Shown here: positions 10,019-20,159 of the stretch, one piece after another
Layout of the letters: every line of letters begins with the position of its first letter
Position numbering within the stretch: the first letter of the stretch is position 1
Position numbers and translations under genes: made by a program
The notes under the pieces: model-generated
The model's input: the letters and a program-made list of their open reading frames with translations, nothing else
Told to the model about the DNA's origin: nothing
Database searches by the model: none
Origin: Priapulus caudatus
Taxonomy: Eukaryota; Priapulida; Priapulimorpha; Priapulimorphida; Priapulidae
Reading direction: 5' to 3'
Length of the DNA stretch: 22,590 nt
Assembly (NCBI RefSeq): GCF_000485595.1
Contig: NW_014577441.1
Location: 160,913-183,502 of the forward strand

Positions 10019-11552
10019 GGTCGGTTTTGCATGAATGCGACGCGACGCGACGATTGTAACTTACTGCATGCGACTGAGTGCTTACTTCGACAGCGACGCG
10101 ACTGACAGTGACGAGCAGCGACTGACATTGGCAGTCACAGAAAGCGCTTCACACTTATACATGCTAATTGGCTCGTCTGTTTGCAAAGACTATATATACC
10201 GAGAGATATCCTACCCCCCCCCCCCCACACACACACAATATCTATCTTCTCCAGGGCCTCCCTCTCCTTTCTCATCACCTTTTCATCCCACCTTCGCCTT
10301 CTCTCTATCTTATTATAATTCTTCCTGGTCTTCCTTTTATTCTCCCCCACCTTCCCCATGTGTATGCATATCACCCTGCTCCTCGTGGAAGACGCTCGTG
10401 AATCTATATATATATACAAGGCAAGGCAAGTATGTGAAATTGTGCACAATGTTATCGATTTTATTTCATTCAATTCTCGATTCACTAAACAACCTTGTGA
10501 ACTCTGCTACGAACAAAGAGCATTATTTAGCCAAAAAATACATGGTTCCCCGTGTTTCACATTTCGTAGGTCGTCGTAACTATCGCAATAAGTCTTGTAT
10601 TACTGTATACTAAGGTCATGTACGGGACTTGAATATATCCCATCAGTAACCAAGACGTGACTATATGTGTTGTACAATCAGTAGACGGGTCCATAGGCAG
10701 CCAGTCTGAATAAGCATCGAACAGAATTAATTAAAAATTCTTGTCGCACACACAACAACACTTTATTCATGTTAATAACCACAGATTTAAGTTTAAATTC
10801 GCTCGAAACGATGCCAGGCTAAATGATGCGCATTTCTTCAAAGTAGTCTGATCCGTTCAACTATAAAAATGGCCGACCGGTCACCATGGCTACGTCACTT
10901 GCGAATGGCACACGATAAGGCCAATCTACTTCTAATGCCTTGCCTGAATAATGCAAATTAGTGCACTCTAGCTCGAAAGTTTACTGCAAAAACGAAATAG
11001 TACAACATTGGTGAACAATTTACGGAGGATTACTGTTTGTGTGCAATCTATATATAAGGTGCTCGATCACCGGACATCCCCGAGGATGTAGTGCTACGAG
11101 CAACGACAGACGTAAACACGACAGAAATACACACGAGAGAACACACACACGTCAGAATTATGTGCATTTTGGATTCGCTTACAATTGTCGTAACGTAAAC
11201 GGATTGTCGCAATTGTGATGTTCTTACAATTATCAGAATGTATAACTATTTAATGGCGATTGCAGCAAAATCTTTATCGCGATCAACATCACGCCGTATC
11301 ACTAACCTTATGAACTATAGAAAATCGTTATTTTATGATTAAGTTTCCCTGAATGATTTTAACGTGTACAAGTACATATAACAAATACACTAGTAATCTT
11401 AAAAGGCTATATTTCAACTTGTAAAAACTATGAAACTATACAGCCAATTTTTAACTATGGCTTTTCACTATATAAACTAATGTATTAACACGGTATTGGT
11501 GTATCATGACATATAGCTACGCACACGTCAAGAAAATTTACAAAAATCAGTA

Positions 11553-12151
11553 NNNNNNNNNNNNNNNNNNNNNNNNNNNNNNNNNNNNNNNNNNNNNNNN
11601 NNNNNNNNNNNNNNNNNNNNNNNNNNNNNNNNNNNNNNNNNNNNNNNNNNNNNNNNNNNNNNNNNNNNNNNNNNNNNNNNNNNNNNNNNNNNNNNNNNNN
11701 NNNNNNNNNNNNNNNNNNNNNNNNNNNNNNNNNNNNNNNNNNNNNNNNNNNNNNNNNNNNNNNNNNNNNNNNNNNNNNNNNNNNNNNNNNNNNNNNNNNN
11801 NNNNNNNNNNNNNNNNNNNNNNNNNNNNNNNNNNNNNNNNNNNNNNNNNNNNNNNNNNNNNNNNNNNNNNNNNNNNNNNNNNNNNNNNNNNNNNNNNNNN
11901 NNNNNNNNNNNNNNNNNNNNNNNNNNNNNNNNNNNNNNNNNNNNNNNNNNNNNNNNNNNNNNNNNNNNNNNNNNNNNNNNNNNNNNNNNNNNNNNNNNNN
12001 NNNNNNNNNNNNNNNNNNNNNNNNNNNNNNNNNNNNNNNNNNNNNNNNNNNNNNNNNNNNNNNNNNNNNNNNNNNNNNNNNNNNNNNNNNNNNNNNNNNN
12101 NNNNNNNNNNNNNNNNNNNNNNNNNNNNNNNNNNNNNNNNNNNNNNNNNNN
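11553..12151. other. Assembly gap (599 N)
   Basis: A run of N between two contigs. In the second copy the matching interval (17401 to about 20160) is about 2.8 kb and contains the terminal HES exon, so the gap size is probably an underestimate and the first-copy terminal exon should lie here. Confidence 0.98.
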
Positions 12152-12319
12152 GAAGACCCCCATACCAATCAATATCTCAATTTCATCCCATGACACTGTT
12201 CCATAGTCTATAAATAGTGGTATAGGGTCAACGGACAGGGCCATCTTAGTTGCCGCAGATGAGGAAAAAAGGAATCCAGAAAATACATAAAAAAAATCCA
12301 GAAGTCAACCATCAAGGAC

Positions 12320-12705
12320 CACACTGTTATCCATACCCATGTCCCGACTGGACTGCGGCTAAAACGCGCCAAGGAAGGGTTTCGACAAGGAAGGCGTTCT
12401 TCTAGACAGACAATTAAGAGAGTCCATCCAAATTCATAAAAGCTCAGCCAGCAGAGGACCTGAACAGGAACGATGGTGCATACAAACTGTCCAATGTCAT
12501 CTACAACCTCCTATTTCCCAGCACCCCCACACGTGATGTGAGGACCGCTACGGACACCAGCCTATTCGTTTCTGGAGCTTATCACCTATTGCCTGATGAC
12601 AAGCCAAAGCCACAGCATACCGCTTGCCAAAGACACCTACTGGTTGTTGAAACTGTTGATAACAGGGCAATGTACTTGCATTTTCACAAAATAACATTTC
12701 TTTAA
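12320..12705 (+). mobile_element. Retroelement fragment, C-terminal tail (Penelope-like/GIY-YIG type suspected)
   Basis: An open frame from 12418 to the stop at 12703-12705 includes AEDLNRNDGAYKLSNVIYNLL and PTRDVRTATD. The pattern ESI.I.K..P..LNR..G.Y.L...Y..LL is the common C-terminal end of Penelope-like and related reverse transcriptase/endonuclease proteins. Upstream, THVPTG and KEG followed by RQLRESI in shifted frames continue the pattern. No reverse transcriptase core is present, so this is a truncated, frame-broken remnant in the HES intron on the opposite strand. The family name rests on remembered motif style and is tentative. Confidence 0.45.
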
Positions 12706-13150
12706 GTATAGAGCATGAGTATTAAAGACATTTGTGTGTGCTATAAACAACTATTACGCTCTACTCTTGCAACTGATGAAATGATCTACAACTTAAATCT
12801 ACAAAAACTGACTTAATCGGTGCGCTTCCGCGCGTTCGGTATAGTATGTGAGATCGATGATACCAAGAGCTAACGATACCTTGATGATACGCTGTATATA
12901 ATATCGTTTCTATGAAATTCATATGAACTCCGTAGATGTCCGTAGATACGATGATATGTACGCGTACGAATCCCTTTTAAGTTTACTAATAGATATAAGC
13001 ACCCTGTTAATCGCCGTAAAGTAGTGAATGTAGCGCAAAATTATACCAGCGACCAAAGTTTTCGCTTTGCCTGACATGTGAGTACAAGAAATAGGCGGAA
13101 GATAATGCGGAGGATGAGAGCGTAGAGGATAATGCGCGCGAGTGCCGTAC

Positions 13151-13238
13151 CGTGCATTTGATGACTGCGCAACATGTGTAGATACTCCACTGCCATCTCA
13201 AGGATGTCTGCCTTCTCGACCTTCGAGAAACACATTCC
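13151..13238 (-). CDS. HES: HES (Hairy/E(spl)) bHLH exon encoding helix 2, clean copy
   Basis: The 88-bp minus-strand exon has acceptor TTTCAG (13239-13244) and donor GTACGG starting at 13150. It encodes FSKVEKADILEMAVEYLHML and a short extension, matching HES family helix 2 (KLEKADILEMTVKHLRNLQ). HES proteins are nuclear repressors that bind E- or N-box DNA as dimers, typically as Notch targets. The exon ends in phase 1 with G, and the terminal exon at 18177 begins with CT, restoring an Ala codon, so the two splice directly: SHQMH then AIATHPELL. The basic region and helix 1 must come from an exon at higher coordinates, not found next to this copy; a damaged candidate lies at 21461-21560. 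Confidence 0.88.
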
Positions 13239-13364
13239 CTGAAACACGCAGGAGCACCGAGTGAAACATGATTATTTATACCAACGGCTTATACTAATAA
13301 TATATGATTATAATTACACGCGCGATCAAACCGGGATTGTTATAGAGACTGTGACAACACACAC

Positions 13365-13381
13365 ACATAAGCGCACGCGCA

Positions 13382-13430
<49 letters not shown>

Positions 13431-13611
13431 GCACACACATACACATACGAGCGCGCTCACACACGCACACACACACGCACACGCATGCACGCACCCCGCG
13501 CACACTTACACTCATGCGTAGACAAACGCGCGCCCACACGCACACTCACAGCCGTTGAAGCGCACTCGCGGACACACGCGCACGTAAACGTACACCTACA
13601 CGCACACGAAC

Positions 13612-13649
<38 letters not shown>

Positions 13650-13668
13650 GCGCGCGCACACACACACC
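13365..13668. repeat. (CA)n-rich low-complexity tract
   Basis: A long imperfect CA tract with CG-containing interruptions. Frames through it in all directions read as His-Thr or Cys-Val repeats and are not genes. It marks the right limit of the first duplicated copy. Confidence 0.92.
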
Positions 13669-14013
13669 CTCTTTCGTCTGATCTCGCGCGGTATTCCCGC
13701 ACACAGGGGGCGCCACCGAGCTTCGACGCCCTTCAGTAAATCTCCTAATTGTGGTCACTCGTGGGGCCGTAAACCGAACACCGCGTCTAATGAAGCCCCA
13801 AGGAGCGTACGTCGCCCACACCAGCACGCTGCATCGTGCAGCCGGGACGCCCACGTATGGGTTTCCGATATAGGCAGACGAAGAACAAAGGGATCGCCGG
13901 CGCTGTTGTCGCGCGCGACACCGCACTCGCCGCCAGACGTTAAATATACATGGAGCACCGCGCTGCTCATTGCATCGGTCGGCATGACGCGATCGAGCGA
14001 TGACACCTCTAAT
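13669..14013. other. Unique GC-rich spacer between the two copies
   Basis: About 345 bp of complex, fairly GC-rich sequence occurs only once in the window, between a CA tract and a TG tract. It sits upstream of the clean HES exon on the minus strand, so it could hold HES promoter or first-exon sequence. I see no bHLH basic region or clear CSL site in it. An open minus-strand frame exists (to about 14063), but it matches nothing I know. Confidence 0.4.
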
Positions 14014-14061
14014 GTGTGTGTATGTGCGTGCGTTTGTGTGTGTGTATGTGCGTGCGTATGC

Positions 14062-14092
<31 letters not shown>
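14014..14092. repeat. (TG)n microsatellite at the left edge of copy B
   Basis: A TG-rich tract ending exactly where homology with copy A begins. Confidence 0.88.
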
Positions 14093-14097
<5 letters not shown>

Positions 14098-14322
14098 CAT
14101 GTTTCCTGTACTAACAATAATAAATATTCGTCTATATATACAGCATATCATTCAATAGGACTAGCAAACGTAAAGATCATTTCTGGGAAGAAATGGTGGC
14201 CCTGATAAGAGCCAGTTGTTTAGGTGACGAAGGTCACTGCGTGGTGGCTTGTGCAGGTCAAGGTCACATCTACACCAGCGCCACCTACAGAGAGAAATAA
14301 CAGCCGCATCGTCCGTAGCTCC

Positions 14323-14766
14323 TTACTTCTGGTGCTCCATGGCAGAGGCGTCCGTTTCGTAGTCCATATCGTCATCGTCCTCCTCGCTCACGTGCCATTC
14401 GCTGTCGCTGGAATCGTCGGAGTAGTCCGAGGGTGGTTCGATATCCCGTGGTTCGAGTAGGCCTAGTCTGTACCGCATCTCTGCCACTAGCTGCGCCTTC
14501 TCGCACGCGTAGTCGTGCATGTAACACTTGATACCCATCAGGACGGACAGCTTGATCTTGTACTTGTACTGCGCCATCTTGTTTCCGGATGCCATGTACC
14601 GGCCATACAATACCATCATGTCGTTGACTTGAGCCTGCATGTAGCGTACATGCGCGCACACGCGCTCGAAGATTCGGCTGTCTAGCTCCAGACGGTCTCT
14701 CAGCTGCTGGGTCTTGTAAGCCGCATCGAGCCGCATCCCCATGATGTCCTCTGATGTCATTTCCAT
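14323..14766 (-). CDS. Unrecognised 147-residue protein with acidic C-terminus
   Basis: I do not recognise this protein. The minus-strand frame from the ATG at 14764-14766 (context CTTGCT ATG GAA) to TAA at 14323-14325 encodes a charged, probably helical body (EDIMGMRLDAAYKTQQLRD, FERVCAHVRYMQAQVND, GNKMAQYKYKIKLSVL). An acidic, Ser/Asp-rich tail follows (DYSDDSSDSEWHVSEEDDDD) and it ends EHQK. The frame stays open upstream to about 15108, but that part has Ile-Tyr repeats from a TA tract and looks non-coding, so I chose the internal start. An alternative upstream ATG near 14884, just after a TATATAA, reads in another frame. It could also be a terminal exon of a larger gene. The acidic tail recalls nuclear or chromatin-associated proteins, but that is only composition. 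The first copy (8553-8998) is frame-broken. Confidence 0.45.
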   Translation of the reverse strand: MEMTSEDIMGMRLDAAYKTQQLRDRLELDSRIFERVCAHVRYMQAQVNDMMVLYGRYMASGNKMAQYKYKIKLSVLMGIKCYMHDYACEKAQLVAEMRYRLGLLEPRDIEPPSDYSDDSSDSEWHVSEEDDDDMDYETDASAMEHQK

Positions 14767-15677
14767 AGCAAGATGATAGTGAGAAACAAACGGAGAACTT
14801 GCGTGTATGTATATATATATTATATACGATCGAGCCCGAGAGAATATCATTCGCAGAACTATCTGGAGTGATGGAACGTGCCATGCTGCTAGCAGTTTAT
14901 ATATGCCAGAGTTCGTTCCCAAATCAGCATTACGAGATGCGCAAGATCTAGTAATAAGCTCCAAAGCAACACGCATCTTCAGGATTTCGATTACCGAGTC
15001 ACGGTCGAGAAGCGCATAGATCGATGAGTCTCGAAGGTGTGCGTGAAATCTCATACTAGTTACAACAAACACAGCAAGGTCAACAACAGCGGGGGGTATC
15101 GATTCCAAGAGATCTGCTATAACAATACAGGTGCCTGCGCAGCGTGCTAGCGTGGAGTCTACGCATTAAGGCAAACAAAAGGAGATGATGGCTGCTGATA
15201 GTTTATCAATATCGACAGATTACTTATGCCAACACGGGTTTCTGAGGCTAGAACCTGGACGTGTCTCGCAATTAGGAGTCAGGTATACCTAGACCTGATC
15301 ATTGGGAAGCGATTTTGGCAACGATGAGCAAATATGAGTCATGAGAACACGGGTTCCGGTGCTAAAAATTGAATCTACGTCTCACGTTCAAGCTAACAAG
15401 AGTAGGGGGAAGGAGTTCAGGACTCATCATGCTTGTGCTAAAGAGTTTGGCTCCTCCATGGGTCGACATACACGCTGCTCGATCTTCTTGGATTTATTGA
15501 TATCAAAGACATTATGTTTGACTAGTAAAAAAACACATTGTGAGTGGAATGTTCAGGAAACGTGTGAGATTGTTTCTTGCGCGTGTTCGGTGAGTTGCGT
15601 AGTATAGTGCAGACATTTCACTATTTCCCCGGCCGCATGAGATTAGCGCTGCGTTACGCCGGTCTTAGGTCGGGTTT

Positions 15678-15784
15678 ACAGGCACTTGGCGCGTTTCAAT
15701 AAAATATAATGCTAAATAAATACGAAATCTATTTACTACAAAAGTCTTAATGTTTCATTTTATTGAAACGCTCCGAGTGCCTGT
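15678..15784. mobile_element. MITE-like inverted-repeat element, copy B
   Basis: The same element as 9913-10018, with terminal inverted repeats starting ACAGGCACT and 107 bp long. Its left flank here (GTCGGGTTT) matches the right flank (GTCGGTTT) more closely than in copy A, supporting an 8- to 9-bp target duplication. Confidence 0.6.
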
Positions 15785-17288
15785 GGTCGGTTTGCGATTG
15801 AATGCGACGCGACGCGACGCATTGTAACTTACTGCATGCGACTGAGTGCTTACTTGCGACAGCGACGCGACTGACAGTGACGAGCAGCGACTGACATTGG
15901 CAGTCACAGAAAGCGCTTCACACTTATACATGCTTGGCTCGTCTGTTTGCAAAGACTATATATACCGAGAGATATCCTACCCCCCCCCCCCACACACACA
16001 CACACAATATCTATCTTCTCCAGGGCCTCCCTCTCCTTTCTCATCACCTTTTTCATCCCACCCTCGCCTTCTCTCTATCTTATTATAATTCTTCCTGGTC
16101 TTCCTTTTACTTCTCCCCCACCTCCCCATGTGTATGCATATCACCCTGCTCCTCGTGGAAGAAACGCCTCGTGGATCTATATAATATACAAGGCAAGGCA
16201 AGTATGTGAAATTGTGCACAATGTATCGATTTTATTTCATCCAATTCTCGATTCACTAAACAACCTTGTGAACTCTGCTAACGAACAAAGAGCATTATTT
16301 AGCCAAAAAATTCATTGGTTCCCCGTGTTTCACATTTCGTAGGTCGTCGTAACTATCGCAATAAGTCTTGTATCACTGTATACTAAGTCATGTACGGGAG
16401 TTGGAATATTTCCCATCAGTAACCAAGACGTGACTATATGTGTTGTACAACAGTAGACGGCGTCCATAGGCAGCCAGTCTGAATAAGCATCGAACAGAAA
16501 TTAATTAAAAATTCTTGTCGCCCACACAACATACACTTTATTCATGCTAAATAACCACAGATTCAAGATTTAAATTCTACTCGAAACGATGCCAGCTAAA
16601 TGATGCGCATTTCTTCAAAGTAGTCTGATCCCGTTTCAAATACAAAAATGGCCGACCGGTCACCATGGCTACGTCACTTGACGGAATGGCACACGATAAG
16701 ACCAATCTTACTTCTAATGCCTTGCCTGAATAATGCAAATTAGTGCACTCTAGCTCGAAAGTTTACCGCAAAGACGAAATAGTACAACATTGGTGAACAA
16801 TTTACGGAGGGTTACTGTTGTGTGCCATCTATATATAGGTGCTCGATCACCGGACATCCCCAGGATGTAGTGCTACACACGCCAGAAGTAAACACGACAG
16901 AAATACACACGAGAGAAACACACACACGTCAGAATTATGTGCATTTTGGATTCGCTTACAATTGTCGTAACGTAAACGGATTGTCGCAATTGTGATGTTC
17001 TTACTATTATCAGAATGAATACCCATTTAATGCGATTGCAGCAAAATCTTTATCCGCATCAACATCACGCCGTATCACTAACCTTATGAACTATAGAAAA
17101 TCGTTATTTATGATTAAGTTCCCTGAATGATTTTAACGTGTACAAGTACATATAACAAATACACTAGTAATCTTAAAAGGCTATATTTCAACTTGTAAAA
17201 CTATGAAACTATACAGGCCATATTTTTAACTATGGCTTTTCACTATAAAACTAAGTTTATTAACACGTATTGGTGTATCATGACATAT

Positions 17289-17360
17289 CAGGGGCGGCGC
17301 CACGGTTTTCAAAGTGGGGGGGCCCGGGCCCCCCCGGCCCCCCCGTACGCGCCGCCCCTG
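17289..17360. mobile_element. 72-bp hAT-like MITE, present only in copy B
   Basis: The element starts CAGGGGCGGCGC and ends with its exact reverse complement GCGCCGCCCCTG. The interior is very GC-rich (GGGGGGGCCCGGGCCCCCCC). It is flanked by CATAT on both sides (17284-17288 and 17361-17365). Copy A at the same place reads GACATATAGCT with a single CATAT, the empty site. Termini starting CAGGGG with 5-bp target duplications fit the hAT superfamily subgroup that makes 5-bp duplications. It has no coding capacity. Confidence 0.8.
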
Positions 17361-17400
17361 CATATAGCTACGCACACGAAGAAAATTTACAAAATCAGTA

Positions 17401-17713
17401 TAAGAACAAATTAAGTACTAACTTTGGTATCTTTTAGGCACGTTTATAATGCACCGCTTAAACGGATTCCTTATTCTCTATCGTTTTAATGATTGTCAGT
17501 GAAAAAAAACAGAAAGTAGCAATAATCGCATAAAAACTACGTAATGATTATATATACATAAAAATATATACACGTCTTTAAATACGCACACACTCATCCG
17601 TCACTCGGCTCAACTCGGCTGATTCCGTGCCTAGTGAAATGAGGGTCGAGGCGGGTATAAGTCCCAGGTTTGCCGAATGACAGATCCGTACCTGTGCGTA
17701 TTGACTAAGATTT
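17401..17713 (-). other. Probable 3' UTR and downstream flank of HES
   Basis: Minus-strand sequence after the HES stop codon. A TTTATT at about 17254-17259 (AATAAA on the minus strand), just beyond this stretch, is a possible polyadenylation signal, but it is about 455 bp away. No other gene is seen. Confidence 0.35.
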
Positions 17714-18177
17714 CTAGAAAGGCCGCCATACGACGCCTGCAGCGGCCGCCGCTGCCAGACCAGCAGCGTAAGGCGCCATCATGAAGTCGGGAAAGATCGG
17801 GATGGGTTTGCACAGGAGCAAGGGCGTCCCTCCTTTCATCGACACCGTAGCCGTACCAGGCGTGAGGCCAGCACTACTCGCCTTCGCCTCCGCCTTGACA
17901 GGTATCGGCACTTGTATGTTCGTCGACTTCTTCGTCTCTGGCTTGCCGCCGCTGGAGGCAGCTGACGTGCCTGGCTCGGTGACGACAGTAGCGTCACTAC
18001 CACTGCTCTCTCCCGGCTTGTTCGGCGCGACTCTGCAGACGACGGACGCTAGATGGCGCATCACTCGCTCGTTGAGTGACGACATTCCCGTTGCCGACAT
18101 GAACTGTGATACGGCGGCCGCACACTCGCTGAAGCCTGACTGGTATTTGAGCAGTAACTCCGGATGCGTGGCGATAG
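17714..18177 (-). CDS. HES: HES terminal exon: Orange domain and C-terminal WRPF
   Basis: The minus-strand exon has acceptor TATTCACAG and stop TAG at 17714-17716, and encodes 153 residues after a split Ala. It opens with IATHPELLLKYQSGFSECAA and VSQFM, then SLNERVMRHLASVV. This is the Orange domain of Hairy/E(spl) repressors (vertebrate KYRAGFSECMNEV and RLLGHLANC), which helps dimer choice. A Ser/Thr/Pro-rich linker follows, then MAPYAAGLAAAAAAGVVWRPF. The family ends in WRPW, which binds the Groucho/TLE co-repressor; here the last residue is Phe. The splice phase fits the bHLH exon at 13151-13238 (and 21203-21304). The exon occurs once in the window; its first-copy equivalent would fall in the N gap. 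Confidence 0.92.
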
Positions 18178-20159
18178 CTGTGAATAGATACCAGAAATAT
18201 GAGAATAATAGCAGAATAACACCAAGATATTCACTCCAAAGAAGCTACACTAATACCTATAAAATATATAATATTGGCTGATTACGTTATTAAGGATATA
18301 TAGAAAAAAATTGAAAACTTGCATATTACTCTGCGAAAAAGAATTTATCATTGTTGAACCAACATCCAATCGATCCTTCAAGCCGAAGTAGAGTAGTGCC
18401 TACAATCCTGCAGATATATGTAGAGGCTAGTATATTTTAATAAGTAATGATATATTTTCACATATTACCATATATCTGATGATTATATAATATTTTATTA
18501 TTATATATTTTACTTATATTAATATATATAGTGAAATATTTTCATTAAATAATACGCAGCTATTTTAGTTGCTTTGAACCACAGTTATACAGTATATTAT
18601 TGTAAGATCCCCTTCAGGTAGTCCATTCACAACAAGTGAGTCAATTCCTCATCGTCCCATAACACTTTCCGACTCCGCTCTCACTCACACTAAATAAGTG
18701 TATTCACTGCCTTCCGCGTCAAACCGGAGCAGGGCTCAAATTTTTAGTTGCCGCGAGCAAAGCCATACACAGGACAAGGGATGGTCCCAAGTCAGACATA
18801 CAATAGGAAGGAATATTCAAGTGCCGCGGAGGCGACAGCGGCTCATATTACTAACGTCTAACTGGGCTGCCCATCTGTGGTGGAGTGGTGGGATTCTAAC
18901 GTAAACCCTGTAGTCCCAAATGTGTTCAGCATAGCACGCGCAAAACAATGGATGCAGCAGGGAATATGGTATCCCACAGAAGAACCTTCTCCAAGGAATT
19001 TCGTTGGGAGCGTTATGAAGTTGCCACGAGATGCGCGTAACATTTAAGATCTTCAGATTAACAGATTAACGCTACCCGGCTCAAGGCAAAAAGCTGGCTA
19101 GCAAACACAACAACTGTGCAGCTGGCAGCAGCCGCTGCAGTAGCCGATATCACTTACATGTAAAACTGACAGAAGACAGAATGCCCACTACCGTAAATCT
19201 CATACGATTTAAGGAACATAACCTTCTTTAACCCAAATTTAAGGCTTTTGAATTCAGTCCTGTGCAACTATGTTTGTAGGTCCCTACATACATCCAGGCA
19301 TGTATACTAGACTTCTACTAGCGAACCACGGCAAGTCAAATTCTTTCTAACAGACAGTCAACAAATGCCAGTTTAACCTGCCTCCTCTTTTGAGGTGCAA
19401 AAGGTTATTGACAGCTGTACTACTTGCGCATGTCGGCAGAAAAGTATTTCATGGTCTTTCAATAATGCCTATAAAAATGCTAGGCTCACCGCCGCTGAAA
19501 CAAAGAACATTACGTGTTTTCCATTTCGCCCTCGCGCCTCAATCCTTACTTGTTCCTCCCTTCCTCCCTCCATGAAAACTGTCTATAAACTCTGCTTTGC
19601 TGTGCATTGACCTTTCAGGACACTGTGACCATACGCACACTTTCGGCCACAGTGATCGCGCTTTTTTCTACGCATGATGCTATACCTTCCCCACTCCAAA
19701 CTCATCAGCGAGCCCTTACGCTCCGATTCGCTCTGCAATTTTAAGATTTAGTGGTCCTCGCCTCCGCCCTTACTCTCTTGCAATTCTCCTCCCTATCCAT
19801 ACCCTCCTCTTACCAAGTTAAGGAAGCTGAATGTCTCCTTCCTCCACTTCCTTCCTTTACATTCTCTCTATGACCTTGACACTTCCTGCAGCCCTCCCTT
19901 CAGCCTCTATCGACTCGGTATCCACTCCCTTTCAGACCCTCAATTCTTTCGGCTAGCCCAGACCTCGTATTTGACGATCCCGCCCAACCAATGGTGGCCG
20001 AATATCGGTGACGTACGTCGAGGGCGTTACACGCATTGTAGCTGCGCAAACCCTGTCTGACGGACGACAAACTGACTGACCGGACGCTGTGACGCACCGG
20101 ACGGATTTCGTGACGCACTCACACACCGCGATTCTAAAAGACCACAAGAGCTGCATCTT
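18178..20159 (-). other. HES intron, no recognisable gene
   Basis: Mostly AT-rich sequence from 18200 to 18600, then complex sequence with short open frames. One frame at about 18870-19040 (+) reads QWMQQGIWYPTEEPSPRN, and one at about 19395-19610 includes IDSCTTCACRQKS. I do not recognise either; they may be transposon debris. A pyrimidine-rich stretch covers 19540-19870. On the minus strand this interval separates the bHLH exon from the terminal exon. Confidence 0.5.

Larger units (their letters stand above)
8326..11552. repeat. Duplicated segment, copy A
   Basis: This 3.2-kb segment matches 14093-17400 in the same orientation almost end to end. Differences are mostly one- or two-base indels plus scattered substitutions and one 77-bp insertion in copy B. 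Ignoring that insertion, the lengths are nearly equal (3227 and 3231). Copy A ends at an N gap. It breaks the reading frame that is intact in copy B, so it looks like the noisier copy. Apart from that frame and a MITE, about 9020-9900 and 10030-11552 hold no recognisable gene. Confidence 0.9.
12260..13355. repeat. Duplicated segment right of the gap, copy A
   Basis: This matches about 20160-21418 in the same orientation. Here both the retroelement tail and the HES exon read in frame, while the other copy carries many inserted bases, so this is the better consensus of the two. The first hundred bases after the gap (12152-12259) hold nothing I recognise. Homology stops just before the CA tract. 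Confidence 0.85.
14093..17400. repeat. Duplicated segment, copy B
   Basis: Same-orientation copy of 8326-11552. It carries the intact reading frame at 14323-14766, the shared MITE at 15678-15784 and an extra 72-bp MITE at 17289-17360. The stretches 15110-15670 and 15790-17280 show no gene. They contain a GCGAC-type cryptic repeat (about 15800-15895), a run of C followed by CA repeats (about 15980-16006) and pyrimidine-rich sequence to about 16165, all shared with copy A. Confidence 0.9.

Noticed and set aside
11485-12244. Long frames of unknown residues
   Set aside because: They run through the N gap and carry no sequence information.
13261-13739. Open frames in the CA tract near the HES exon
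   Set aside because: Stop-free only because of the repeat; no conserved residues.
13546-14151. 201-residue minus-strand frame
   Set aside because: It joins two microsatellites to the unique spacer and has no recognisable domain; coding status is unsupported.
14372-14884. 170-residue minus-strand frame starting MARSITPDSS just after a TATATAA
   Set aside because: It overlaps the acidic-tail frame out of register, turns Arg/Gly-rich, and looks like the shadow frame; only the first 20 residues with a TATA box upstream gave pause.
17780-18281. 166-residue + strand frame over the HES terminal exon
   Set aside because: It is the antisense of a clear Orange-domain exon.
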